Source: Engraulis encrasicolus
Taxonomy: Eukaryota > Chordata > Actinopteri > Clupeiformes > Engraulidae
DNA length: 64,000 nt
Direction: 5' to 3'
Assembly: GCF_034702125.1 (NCBI RefSeq)
Contig: NC_085860.1
Location: 17,246,664 to 17,310,663, forward strand
Part shown: positions 1 to 10,779 of the stretch, piece after piece
Layout of the letters: each line of letters starts with the position of its first letter
Position numbering within the stretch: the first letter of the stretch is position 1
The notes under the pieces: model-generated
Databases searched by the model: none
Seen by the model: only the letters and a program-made list of their open reading frames with translations
Told to the model about the DNA's origin: nothing
Made by a program: the position numbers and the translations under genes

Positions 1-770
1 AAGTCTTGGAATGATTGATTAAACCAGCTCCAAACAGGAGCCAATCAAATTTGGCGGCGGAGACGCCAAACAGGAAGTGAGCTAATTTCTCAGCAACGGC
101 TACTTGCATCATAACCCAATTTCATACACATAATCAGAACTATCACCAGAGGACACGTAACGATTTTCGTGCAAATGCGCCACTAGGGGGCGCTAAAATA
201 AGCAAAAATGTGTTTTTCTCCATATTGGCCCGTATTGACCTCAATTCATCAAACGCTTGCATTTACAAATCCAATAGACTCAATAGAACCCCCTGCAATC
301 AACATTTCAGCAACATTTGGAGCTTAAGTTCAGAGGACTCTGTGTGTGGGTGGCGGCCATGTTTGTTTTCTGCGCCGCTGTGGCTGGAGGAGGTCTCTTT
401 TTTGTGTTTTTTTTTTTGCTGGAAGAGGTCTGTCCATGGAGGGTCTGATAGTAGAGGGGCGTGGTCAAGCGGGGTCTGACAGTGGTGGAGACAATAGGCG
501 GCGCTATAGCAAGACTCTTGGGGAAGCTTAAAAAAAAAGGGGGGGGTGGGGGGGTTGCAAACGTCATCGGAGAAACTGTGGTGGAAGGTAGGAGGGTCTG
601 GGGGCACTGTATCAGTCGCCACGCGAGGCCCTAACCGCGACTTTTGATATATTATCTGCATGACATTATATGATGTTGAAACAAAATGATGAACAAATAA
701 AACGGAACATTTCCATGCGCAACTATGGGTCTTCATGCTCGTGCGCCAATGGAACTCTCAAACGCGACAG

Positions 771-771
<1 letters not shown>

Positions 772-806
<35 letters not shown>
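772..806. repeat. (CA)n microsatellite
   Basis: An uninterrupted CA dinucleotide run of about 35 bp. It produces spurious His/Thr-repeat frames on the plus strand. Confidence 0.95.
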
Positions 807-808
<2 letters not shown>

Positions 809-1139
809 GAGGCAGGAGAGGAAGACGGCTATTTGCCAGACCATGGACTATTATCTCCCAAAAATGTCTCGAGCAATCAAATCATACACCCGACTGTCCA
901 CACCTTTGTTTCTATTGACATTTTCATGCGCTACGTCACTCTACCTCAGACCGGTATCAAAACTCGCAATCAAACTGGCAAAACTAATGACGAGGCAAAA
1001 TGCGCACACACGGGGGGAAGACAGGAGAGCAAATAAGCCAGCTGATTGACCATACCATGCCCAAAAATATCATATGGGGCTCTCATATCCAACAGGCTGT
1101 CTTCAGATGTCAGTTTTGCAGCCCAAATAATACAAATAT

Positions 1140-1304
1140 GCTGTAATTTTGAATTTCTAGTTGAAGTAGCTTGTAATGTAGTTCGCTACATTTTCCAGAT
1201 GGTTGTAACTAGCTTAATATTTCTATTGGATGTAGCTTGTCTAGTGGAGCTAAATGTTAGCTTACTAGGTTCTACAAATAAGTAGCTTGCGCAGCCAGAC
1301 ACTG
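1140..1304. mobile_element. Possible degenerate hAT terminus
   Basis: The segment is rich in TAGCTTG/GTAGCTT words and ends with a CACTG-type terminus at 1300-1304. That resembles the terminal region of hAT elements with CAGTG ends. I could not find a matching left end or a target duplication, so this is only a resemblance. Confidence 0.25.
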
Positions 1305-2145
1305 TTCTCGCTGCCCCGCACTGTACTGTCCACTCCAGTCACACGCAGATGCCCAACAAACACAAGCGAATAGCCTATACACACATCACATTACATATGG
1401 TAACTAAACCACCCTGGCAGGCCACCATGAATTCAGGAAAGGTGTGCATTTTTGAAAGTGGTGTTCGCTTGGTGACAGGATAGCACAGGTGTTTTGCGTT
1501 GAAGTGATGGCTAGTTAGACGGAAGACAAGTAGACAACTACATCGATAACAACATTGACAACAACATTGCCACCAAATAGTAAACTTAGCGCTTCGGCGA
1601 GCACATCAGGGGGGGAAACAGATTTCCTACCTTATTCTGTCCTGTTAATTCCTGTTACTTGAAGATAGAGGCAAAATATCCATTTAGATTCGCCAAATAG
1701 GCTATCCATTTGATAGATGTAATGTGGTTGAATAACGAATGCTAAAGAGGAAAATGTCAACATTGTGACCTATGGCTGGTGGAAAAAAACGAATGATCTA
1801 TAAATGAAATGCAGTGGAATCCCAAATTATTCTAGAGGTCATTGCTTTATCAAGATATTTAACATTCCAGATTTTATTTCATAAGCCACGAGCCCGCCTC
1901 ACCGCCTGGCTCTGTTGAAGCCAGTAGAACTGACACCTGATTGGTTGACCGCAGCATGACATCGCCGCAACGAGGCTAGATCTACTAACAAGGTGGATAG
2001 GCACTTCAGCAGGAAACCCTCGTTCTGTTTCCTTGTGTGTGCCTGCGACACTCCATCGCTGGATATTAAAAAAAACATGATTTTAAATTTTCATTTTATT
2101 TATTTCTTATGACAACTTTGGGGAAGCTAAGCTTCCCCTAGCCTC

Positions 2146-2489
2146 TTAAAGGGGTATGCCACTATTTTGGGGCTTAATACAGTTAAAATCGTTGGCTGGG
2201 GTTTATAAAGGTGGTAAAGTGTCTCATTTTTCATGTGAAGCGTTGTCTTGCTTTAAGACAAGTTAAAAGAGGGAGTATGTCGCTAAGCTAGTGAAAGTCA
2301 ATGCATCCATGTAGCATTGCTACATGCTACACGGATCCATTGACTTTCACTAGCTTAGCGACATGCTCCCTCTTTTAACTTTTAACTTTAACGGCTTACA
2401 TGAAACATAAGACACTTTACCCACCTATATTAACCCTGGCCAACGATTTTAACTGTATTAAGCCCCAAAATAGTGACATACCCCTTTAA
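2146..2489. mobile_element. 344-bp TTAA foldback element (piggyBac/Kolobok-type MITE)
   Basis: The element is bounded by TTAA at 2146-2149 and TTAA at 2486-2489. The left arm beginning AAGGGGTATGCCACTATTTT is the near-perfect reverse complement of the right end. The two arms, about 165 bp each, run almost to the centre near 2313-2325, so the whole element can fold into one long hairpin. It has no coding capacity. A TTAA target duplication is characteristic of piggyBac and Kolobok superfamilies; which one cannot be decided from the termini alone. Confidence 0.85.
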
Positions 2490-2559
2490 TAGCGCCGCCC
2501 ATGGTGGAGACAATACGATTTGTCTGCAGCCAGATACTCTTGTCTTGCGGAGGGGCGTG

Positions 2560-2647
2560 TGACGTCATTTTGAGTGCACGCCATCGTTGCGAGGGAGGTA
2601 TGAATGAGGTTAGCGCCTGTTACGCTAAGTATGAATCCGCCTTTATT
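2560..2647. mobile_element. Fragment of the MITE family seen intact at 55878-56567
   Basis: This segment matches, with scattered changes, the right-hand end of the MITE at 55878-56567. Shared parts are a TGACGTCATTTTG block, a CGCCATCGTxGCGAG block, then GAGGTTAGCGCC and a terminal AAGTATGAATC. No matching left end was found, so it is a truncated copy. Confidence 0.55.
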
Positions 2648-2809
2648 GAAGGAAGTACATGACATACAATTTCGACATGGGAAAAAACCTGTAAGGTTAT
2701 CGAGGCGTTGCGCTGGAGTTCTTTCTGAATACTCGAACTGAATGCCACCCCCCTACTGCTTTTTTGGTTGAAATGGCCAGGCTAGTGTTGACAAAAAACT
2801 ATTTTTTGT

Positions 2810-3120
2810 TCAATAATGACTATTACTTACAGATCCGTGGCACCGCCAACGCCAAAGGCCAATGTCATGCGGAATGTTAGTGTATAGGCTGGTGACATCC
2901 ATGGTGACCAGTAAAATGTTGTCGTCAGCCAGATTCACTTTGTTACGGCTCAAAGAAGCCAGTGACTGCAGATGTGCTTGTGTACAGTTAGACCATCTGT
3001 GATTAGATGTGCCAAAAATTGAATCAATGTCTTTTTCAACAAGTTTGCAAAAAGTGTCTATGGCAGCATTATTCACAGGTGCGGTAAAGGTGCTCTTGGG
3101 TTTGAAGGTGGTCTTACGTG
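2810..3120 (-). pseudogene. Penelope-like retroelement reverse transcriptase fragment
   Basis: Read on the minus strand, the frame gives a segment with the block VTMDVTSLYTNIPHD. This matches the (T/L)DV.SLYTNIPH block that marks the start of the RT core in Penelope-like elements. The residues before it (a KPKST..APVNN block followed by AIDTFCKLVEKDI) also fit the region N-terminal to that core. The match stops right after the TNIPHD block, so only about 100 codons of a protein normally over 600 residues remain. There are no partner domains (GIY-YIG endonuclease) nearby. This is a dead, truncated copy; the assignment is by motif recognition only. Confidence 0.6.
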
Positions 3121-4035
3121 CTCCGTCCAGTCCTGTCTTTGTGGAAGAAGTACTTCAATTTGATGGTGCGGAAAAACTTAAACAACTCAACTTTGGTCTG
3201 GAATGGACTGGCCCGTGGACATATTCAGTACATATTTCAGTACATATGACCTCATTTTTGCCTGAATGTGAGTGTGTCACAGACTGAGCTGTGACGCTTA
3301 CGCAGCCTATAGCGTTCAGGCAGTAATTAGCCGGCAAGTAACACCATGCTGCACTGACGCCGACTGTAGTTCACTCTCCATTCATCCGTATGTACTGTTT
3401 TCATTTCCCTGGTTCATTGTTCAGTCATTCATCACCTTCATTTTCCACTTTAACCCAACATCGTAACTTAGAGTGCAGGGAAAGGCCTACCGGCATTTCT
3501 AATTTTACAATGCATCATTCTTACCGCGTTTCAAAATGCGCATTTCATACCGCTAATCATTCATCATCTTTCATCTGGTTTAGCGATCTCTATGGTTAAA
3601 ACATCATCACTTACAACAGGTTATTTTAAATCTTGAAGGTTTATTTGGTTAAAATCATGTAACAAACATTTCTGATCCAGTTTAAACTCACCAGTTTACC
3701 ATCAGCAGTCACGTCCTGGTTTGGGGAAACCGAGGGTATGGTCCAAAGTGCCTAAATAGTGGGGTGGCTGCGGTTCAGCGGAGACATACAATATGACATA
3801 GACAATTAGACGTAGACAGTTAGCTACATTACACCTAGAGTACCAATACATTACCCATACAGACATATAAAGTGCAAGACGGGGCAACAGCAGATATCCA
3901 TGGAACATATATTAAAAAGAGGTAGTGTTGTGCATTTCCAGTAAGCAATTGTGATGTGCAATATTTACAAATAGTTGGTAGCTAGTTTTCCAGTACAGTG
4001 ATTCAAGACACAATATTCTACACATTTGGCTCCTA
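3121..4035. other. Unassigned sequence between retroelement fragments
   Basis: No gene, terminal repeat or target duplication could be recognised here. Open frames are short (under 95 codons) and without motifs. Confidence 0.4.
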
Positions 4036-4800
4036 TGTAAGGAGGCTGTGAATTATTTGCAGTCTGCTTTTCACAAAGTGCAAAATTCCTTGGTAGGACT
4101 TAAGTTAGTGCTAAATGCTAAAAAAAAACTAAATTCATGGTTTTCACACGTTCACGCAAACCTTGTAATGATGCTATTTTAATTGCTAATGGAACACAGC
4201 TAGAAAAGGTGTTTTCCTATAAATACCTAGGAATATGATTGGATGATAAATTGTCATTCAGTAGACATATTGAGTGCCATTCCTCACAATTACTACTGAA
4301 AAAACTAGTCCTATATCATTCAGCATTGCGTTTTACTGGAGCTGCAAATAGGACCCACCACTGTTTGAGATGGTAAAACGGTCCTCCCTGTCTATCAGGA
4401 GAAAGTTTCATTTGTTGATTTTTACTTTGAGAGCATTAATAGGAAAATTGCCAATTTTCATATCTGCTGACTTATAACATCAGTAGGGCCTATTCACTGC
4501 ATAAGAGCTTACAGAGCTGTGTAGTTGAATATGGTGCTCACGGGTCTATGTTTCTTTTACCATTTTATTACTTAGTTTTAATCTTAGACATGGGAGTCTT
4601 GCCTTCTTATGTTACATGTTACAGTACGTTTTGTTTTGTTTTGTTGTTTTGTCTTGTGTTTTGGTAGTGTTGTTCCTTGTCTTTTGTGTTTTTCTTTTGC
4701 AACTTTTAACTTGCTGCCTCTTGGCCAGGACTCCCTGGAAGAAGAATCACTGTGACTCGACGGGACCCTTCCTGGTTAAATAAATAAAGGATTTTTTTTA
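4036..4800 (+). mobile_element. Non-LTR retrotransposon (LINE) 3' end, 5'-truncated
   Basis: Conceptual translation of 4040-4270, with stops, gives a LINE ORF2 C-terminal thumb region including a SYKYLGIxLDDKLSF block. The block FxYLGxxLDDxLSF is common to LINE reverse transcriptases just after the catalytic palm. Further downstream are an ALRFTGAxxRTHHC-like block and an RRKFHxLIFTLRALIGKLP-like block, typical of the same protein tail. The copy carries stop codons and an internal deletion. Its 3' UTR ends with a CTTCCTGGTTAAATAAATAAAGG-like tail (poly(A) signal AATAAA at about 4783). The element is dead; I do not assign a clade. Confidence 0.7.
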
Positions 4801-4851
4801 ATCAATAGGGACAACTTTCAGGAGTAAACCATGCATGTCAAGGATATAATC

Positions 4852-5045
4852 ATAGGTGAGCGTTTAGGGCGTCAGACTTGTAGCCCAAAGATTACCAGTT
4901 CGAATCCCGACCTGCCAGATTAGTGGGGGGATAATTAACCAGTGCTCTCCCCCATCCTCTTCCATGATGCGTGCTGCTCCCTTGGGGAGCCGCTGAGGGC
5001 TACCCCCTTGAATGGGTGAGGTATCACTTTGCTTTTGATATTCAT
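4852..5045 (+). mobile_element. tRNA-derived SINE, copy 1
   Basis: A tRNA-like head with a box A-like segment (GGTGAGCGTTTAGGG) and a good internal promoter box B (AGTTCGAATCC near 4908) precedes a body shared with three other copies here: CCAGTGCTCTCCCCCATCC, CTTGGGGAGCC and GAGGGCTACCCCCTTG. RNA polymerase III transcription from box A and B is how such SINEs are normally expressed. It is diverged and truncated at the 3' side relative to the copy at 13160. Confidence 0.8.
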
Positions 5046-5318
5046 ATAAGAAAAAATATAGAATGCCATTATAGAATACTTATATGATACACATAAAATG
5101 CATACATTTCACACAAAAAATGTACACATTATTTGTCAATGCCATACATAATTTGTAATTTATTTCTACTAGGTTCACTTAATACTTTGTCTGAGATATT
5201 TTTTATACCAATACTTTTACAAGGATTAACAAGTATTTACCAAAAAGACAGTGGTAAGTTCTGAACACGCTCTTTTCATAAGGAATGCATATGAATTTCA
5301 TATATCATTTCCGTATGG
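5046..5318. other. AT-rich unassigned sequence
   Basis: AT-rich sequence with no recognised gene. It separates two pieces of the SINE family. Confidence 0.4.
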
Positions 5319-5435
5319 GCAGTGTTCTTCTTACTTCTCCCCCATCCTCCTCCATTACTGAGGTAAGCTGCACTGCTCCCTTAGGGAGCCATTGGGGCCT
5401 TGCACGGGTAAGGCATCATTTCACTTTCATATATA
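5319..5435 (+). mobile_element. SINE body fragment, copy 2
   Basis: Only the SINE body is present. The CTCCCCCATCCTCCTCC block, CTGAGGTA, GGGAGCC and GGCCTTGCACGGGTAAGGCAT follow in the same order as the copy at 13160. The tRNA-like head is absent. Confidence 0.7.
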
Positions 5436-5758
5436 AAAACATGGAAAACACCTTTAGAATACATCTACAAACAGGAAACGTGTATATTTGTGGGAATTTA
5501 CATATAACATGCACATACTTTTGACACTGAAAAATAGAATAAAAACTATAAACACCATATAAAGTATACAAAGAAAGTTATTGTATCATACACATTATCT
5601 GTAAATCCCATATACAATTTGTATTTCATTACTAGTTTCACCTAATAATTCCGTTTGAGGAAACAACAAAAGGGGCCACTTTCATAACATAAATTGCATA
5701 TGTGTGAAATTCTTATAAGTTCTTTACCTTTTTCCATATGGGACAGCATAAGATTATT
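5436..5758. other. AT-rich unassigned sequence
   Basis: No gene or repeat boundary could be recognised. It leads into the start of the U-unit copy. Confidence 0.35.
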
Positions 5759-6612
5759 GGGTGTGGTTGATCATGTAATCATGCACTCTAGCTCAATTGG
5801 TTAATCATTGACTCAGTTTTTCAAAGATGGGCTGTGGCCTTTGGCCTTTTTAATCACGAGTCATTGCATTGTGGTTTTAAGGGATGTAATGTACAGTAAC
5901 GAAGTAAATGTAATTCGTTACTGTACTTAAGTAACATTTTCATACTTTCATACTTTACTCAAGTATTTTTATTTGGTAAGACTTTATACTTTTACTTCAC
6001 TACATTTCAAAGCGAAATTTAGTACTTTCACTTCCGTTACATTTACAGAAACACTTGTTCCTTTTTATTATTATTATTTAAGGCAATACACGGCAGGTGA
6101 ATTCATTCATTTTTAATGCCCTGATCAAATGAAATCTGAGATTTCACGCTTGTGTGAAGAAAGTGAAACTGAATCCGATTGGCAGACTCAGAGATTCGCC
6201 ATTGTGATTGGTTGTAATGTGTCACGTGACAACAAGCTCTACTGTACAGAATTAGTTTTAGAAGGAAAACGAGCAGAGCAAGACCACTGATGTGTCCACT
6301 GTTGCGACTTGCGAGACGAATTGAAATAAGAAGAAACGGTACTTTCTAGTAACACGCGGAAAGCACAGCAAAACAATAAAGCCGGCGACAATAACGTTGC
6401 TAGAGTGTATTAATCTGCACGTCGTATTCGTTATGTGAGGGGGGAGAGGTTTAGCTCGCAGGCTGCACTCGCCTGACAAGACGAAATTTGTCAGATAGGC
6501 GTCGCGTTTGAACTGAATAATCAGCGAATTGATAATTAATGTAGGCCCTACTGCTTATTTGACTTACTGTGCTATATCTTTGTTGTGGCTTACAATAGAG
6601 TCACATAATTGC

Positions 6613-7574
6613 CAGGGACGCAGGAACTCATTTTGACCAGGGGGTGCTGTGGTCGGCGGAGGGTCTGGGAGTCCTCTCCCCAAAAAAAATGTGTTTTTTA
6701 GATGCAATTTCCTGCATTCTAATCAATTTTAGGATGAAGAATGGCGAATCCCATCTGACTAACTTTTTCATGTTTTATGTAGCCTAACCAAGGATGACTA
6801 CCTTTACCTTTTTTTTGTTTAACATTTTTTAGGCCTACTTCAAAATTATTAAGTTCTTCTTGCGGAAGGGAAACGCGCACCTAATGTGGAGGTGAGGGCG
6901 TGTTCAAGAGCAAATCGCGCTGCCGTGACAGTTTCTCTCTTCTCCATGCAGTCTACAATGTGTGACATTAGACGGCCAAAGAGTTTGTGCTGTGATCGGC
7001 AAGACCTAGCCTACCAATGTGCTACTACGAATCCAATCTCCACCGCAAGAAACAAGTCACTTCTTACCTGACACGATGCACAATTTTGGTGACATTCCCT
7101 TCTTCCGTCGCACTTTAAATTCACCTAATTCCTTGCTTAGTTGGTCCGTTTTTGATCACCAAAGTGATGAGACTTCTCTTCACAACAAGTTAGCTCCTCC
7201 AATGGGTTTAAGACCGTGTATGTTGATGCATGCCCAAGCCAACATATCGCTGTTAATACCACTTTTATTACTACCTTGACACCACAAGCTAAACAAAACA
7301 AACGTCTCTCCCGCCGCGTCACTGGCTGCACCGTTCTACACCACTGTTCCGGTCTGGTTGGGGTCTAAAAGTTTATCACTCATTTCAAACCAAAATTGCA
7401 TTCACATTTCAAACTACTTATAAGTATTAAAAAAGTAGTTGTGTTTTTATTTTAGAATAATAATGAGAAAAAAACTATGTCTGAATTTAGGGTAATACCA
7501 GTGATGCAGCTGCGTCTGTTGTCCAGTAAGGGGGGTGCTGCAGCACCCGGAGCACCCCACTTCCTGCGTCCCTG
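6613..7574. mobile_element. 962-bp hAT-type element inside the larger hAT
   Basis: The terminal inverted repeats CAGGGACGCAGGAACT and (reverse complement of the right end) CAGGGACGCAGGAAGT match at 15 of 16 positions. The element is flanked by a perfect 8-bp direct repeat, ATAATTGC, at 6605-6612 and 7575-7582. An 8-bp target duplication and CAG ends are the hAT hallmark. Subterminal GGGGGTGCTG words occur at both ends. It encodes no transposase that I can see. Confidence 0.9.
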
Positions 7575-8220
7575 ATAATTGCCGCTTTTGTAGCGTGTTG
7601 GTTTCTTGAGTCAAGTACACAGGATGCCTAAACATGCTGCTTATTCCAAACCATCCAGGCACACAACTCCGTGATAGCATTCTTTCCCCTCAATACATTG
7701 CAGTATTTTCTGAAGTAGTTGGATATCAATTACTTGTCTAATAGACTCCCCTGTCACCAAAAAAATGATTTGCTTCAACTTTATGGAAAAGAGGCTTGTG
7801 TAAAGGGTTTGTATCTTTACATGAGGATTGCCATGCCCACCATATGTTGCAAAGTGAGGCTACATGCAACATGTATCCTTGCAACATGTATCCTTTCCCT
7901 TAAGTCAGGTCAGTAGGCTACAGTGGATATGAAATGCAATGGCAATACCACCAAAGTGAGGTTGTAAAAAACAACAGTAACAAAGTAAGTGGACTTTGGC
8001 TAAATATGTGCACAGGCACAAAAGGCTTTTTCATGATCAGACAGATAAGTGTTCCAATTAAGTTGTATCAAGTAGGCTATTGCAAATCATTGGCATCTAG
8101 CAAATAGAGACCATTACAAGTATATGAAGATGTTCCTATCTTTAAAGGTAGCTTAGAATCGCAAGAAGTCTGTTTGTTCATACATAGGCCTAAGCCAACC
8201 TTAACATAACCAAACACTAC

Positions 8221-8315
<95 letters not shown>

Positions 8316-8317
8316 AG
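8221..8317. repeat. (ATA)n(AAG)n compound microsatellite
   Basis: A run of about 68 bp of ATA repeats passes directly into about 30 bp of AAG repeats. Confidence 0.95.
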
Positions 8318-8822
8318 GTCTACCAAAACCATAATTATAACAAAAATTAAACATAAAGTACTTTATTGGCTACTACTCTAACTCCTTGCTCTCACAAAAA
8401 AGTAGGCCTATACTGGACTGTAGGCCTACGGCTGCCGTATTATAGTAGTTGTTCTAATAGGCATATAATCAATTTCAGCCTAATCATTCTTACTATTAAT
8501 GGCCTTTTGGACATGTTAGGGTCAGTATTAAATGTTTAGAGAGGTAAAAATGAATGTCTGATGCTATAACATCCATGGACTTACTCCACAGTGTTTCTGA
8601 GGTTCTAACATGTTGGTATAGCCTATGCAAATCAGAGGATATTTAATTAGATATGACCAAACTAGGCCTACAACACTTAAATATTAAAATTGCACCAAAG
8701 GCTTCATTTTTAAGTTTTTACTTTTTACTTTTAGTACTTAAGTATTTTTGACGGCAGATACTTTTGTACTTCTACTCAAGTAAAAAAGTGAGGTGAATAC
8801 TTTCACTTTTACTTGAGTAGTT

Positions 8823-9910
8823 ACCTTCGCCGAGACAAAGTCGGCGAAGGTTATGTTTTGACCGCTGTGTATTTATTTATTTATTTATTTATTTGTTAAT
8901 ATGTTTGTTTGTTTGTTTGTACTTCGTATAACTCAGACAGAACTGAGCCGATTTTTATGAAATTTGGTGGGATGATTGGTCATGACCCAAGGAACAATCG
9001 ATTAGTTTTTGGGAGTGATTGGGTCAAAGGTCAAAGGTCAAGGTCAAAATGTTTGTTTGTACTTCGTATAACTCAGACAGAACTGAGCCGATTTTTATGA
9101 AATTTTGTGGGATGATTGGTCATGACCCAAGGAACAATCGATTACTTTTTGGGAGTGATTGGGTCAAAGGTCAAAGGTCAAGGTCACGAAAAGGTCAAAA
9201 ACGTACATTGAGCCGATTTTTATGAAATTTGGTGGGATGATTGGTCAATGCCAAAGGAACAATCGATTAGTTTTTGGGAGTGATTGGGTCAAAGGTCAAG
9301 GTCAAAATGTTTGTTTGTACTTCGTATAACTCAGACAGAACTGAGCCGATTTTTATGAAATTTAGTGGGATGATTGGTCATGACCCAAGGAACAATCGAT
9401 TACGTTATGGGAGTAATTGGGTCAAAGGTCAAGGTCAAGGACATGAAAAGGTCAAAAACGTACATTGAGCCGATTTATATGAAATTTACTGGGATGATTG
9501 GTCATCACCCAAGGAACAATCGATTACTTTTTGGGAGTGATTGGGTCAAAGGTCAAAGGTCACGAAAAGGTCAAAATCGTAAATTCAGCCGATTTTTATG
9601 AAATTTACTGGGATTATTGGTCATGACCCAAGGAACAATCGATTACTTTTTGGGAGTGATTGGGTCAAAGGTCAAGGTCACGAAAAGGTCAAATGCGTTT
9701 TTCTTTGCCAAGTACTATATGCCAGAACAAGCATGCGGAATTGAATAAGAGGTGAAGACTGGGCCAAATATGTAATATTACGATATTCCGGTCCGATTTC
9801 AATGAAACTAACACCAAAATTTGGAGAATATTACGCCCCACACTCTGAAGATGGCCAGACAATAAGTGGCGTAGGCGAAGGTTTGCGCTCTACCGAGTGC
9901 CCATTCTAGT
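8823..9910 (+). mobile_element. Helitron-like non-autonomous element carrying a minisatellite
   Basis: The left end holds a perfect 10-bp-arm hairpin (CCTTCGCCGA 8824-8833 with TCGGCGAAGG 8841-8850). The right end holds a short hairpin GCGCTC-TACC-GAGTGC (9885-9900) followed six bases later by CTAGT and then T. A 3' hairpin next to CTRRT is the signature of Helitrons, which insert without target duplication, and none is seen here. The interior is a tandem repeat. There is no Rep/helicase. The exact 5' base is uncertain by a few nucleotides. It interrupts the hAT at 5891-9990. Confidence 0.65.
8899..9697 (+). repeat. Minisatellite of ~100-150-bp units within the Helitron-like element
   Basis: About six imperfect repeats share the order GAGCCGATTTTTATGAAATTT, GGGATGATTGGTCATGACCC, AAGGAACAATCGATTA, GGGAGTGATTGGGTCAAAGG and GTCAAGGTCA. 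Two unit types alternate: one carries a TTTGTACTTCGTATAACTC spacer, the other a CACGAAAAGGTCAAAA spacer. The plus-strand frames across it are chance frames of the repeat, not genes. Confidence 0.9.
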
Positions 9911-10779
9911 TTTCAATGCAAGGTAACTGTACCTGTAACTGTACCTGTACCTAAGGTAAGTACATAACTGGTGTACTTCGTCCACCACTGGTAATAAAAG
10001 AGAGAGAAAATGCGTTGTGGTAGACGTTGCATTCGTAGACGACTGTGTCTGATATGTTTTTTTGTTATCTGATTTTGAAAAAGGCCATGTCGCAAGTGTT
10101 TCTTTTGTTGTGCTCTATTTGTTCCATTGTACTAAAAGCATGAGAGACAGTGAAACTGTGGTAACGGTAGGTGATACGTGTTGACCGATTGTAGCTGGAA
10201 AATTCTGCTGCCCCGGCTACCCCCCGTGTTATGTTCCGATGCACGATGAAGAGACACTGACACCGTTCTTTACTCATTTTTCTTCAAAATAAAACGCAAG
10301 AGCACAAGGAAGAAGCACTTCAAGCATGCTGTCCAACAAACCTCACCCAGCTCAGTTGAATAGAGACTCTGTTGTAAAACAAAATAAGAAAAAGGCCATG
10401 TTGCAACTGTTTCTTTTGTTGTGCTCTATTTGTGCCATTGTACTAAAAGCTCGAGAGAAAGTGAAACTGTGGTAAGGGTAGGTGATATATGTTGACCGAG
10501 TGCAACTGGAACATCCCTTGTCTCTGTGGATCCTTCTGAATACTGTTGGGAAACTTTTGGTGAACTGAACGCCCTTCACCAGTGCTTCCCAAACTTCTTG
10601 ACATCACATACCCCTTGGAGCATTTCATCTCCATCCGTGCACCCCCCACCCCCCACCCTCCCGAGATCGACTGTAGTGTCATGTTTGGATTTTAAAACGT
10701 TGTCCAGTGGAAGGCAGGAATGTGATTCTAACCATTGGGAGACAAATGGACCACACGTCTGTTATCAGATTATTCTATT

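Larger units (their letters stand above)
1..2145. other. Unassigned degenerate repeat sequence
   Basis: I see no gene here. The stretch holds a (CA)n microsatellite and short stretches resembling hAT termini. A diverged direct repeat of a GTGGAGACAATA-containing segment occurs near 485-500 and again near 2500-2515, outside the foldback at 2146-2489. Near 2110-2130 there is a compact 9-bp-arm palindrome (GGGGAAGCT and AGCTTCCCC around one A). The open frames on both strands are short, low-complexity or Cys/His/Thr-rich because of the microsatellite, and show no domain. Confidence 0.5.
5891..9990. mobile_element. hAT-type DNA transposon, non-autonomous, carrying two younger insertions
   Basis: The right end TACTTCGTCCACCACTG is the reverse complement of the common hAT start CAGTGGTGGACGAAGTA. 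Both termini carry the same subterminal words (ACTCAAGTA, TACTTAAGTA, TTTTACTT) in inverted orientation at 5893-6050 and 8700-8820 plus 9911-9990. It sits inside a U unit that is otherwise continuous. GTAAT flanks both sides and the left terminus appears to lack about 10 nt of the terminal repeat, suggesting a small deletion. There is no transposase. Insertions at 6613-7574 and 8823-9910 are younger. Confidence 0.75.
5759..10779. repeat. Interrupted copy of the ~1.14-kb U unit
   Basis: Sequence at 5759-5890 (GGTGTGGTTGATCATGTAATC onward) and at 9991-10779 is one U-unit copy, homologous to each unit of the tandem array at 23563-33168. It is split by the hAT at 5891-9990. Its distal part stops at 10779, where a BEL/Pao LTR begins. 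Within it, the block around 10079-10186 (GGCCATGTCGCAAGTGTTTC onward) recurs at 10391-10500. This replaces the segment found at that place in the array copies. Confidence 0.85.

Noticed and set aside
8909..9601. Several overlapping frames with repeated protein motifs
   Set aside because: They translate the minisatellite of the Helitron-like element, with no start context, no domain, and frame changes from unit to unit.
8899..9697. Possible CRISPR-like repeat-spacer array
   Set aside because: Units are over 100 bp, imperfect, directly adjoining, with no unique spacers and no cas genes, in a eukaryotic setting. It is a minisatellite.
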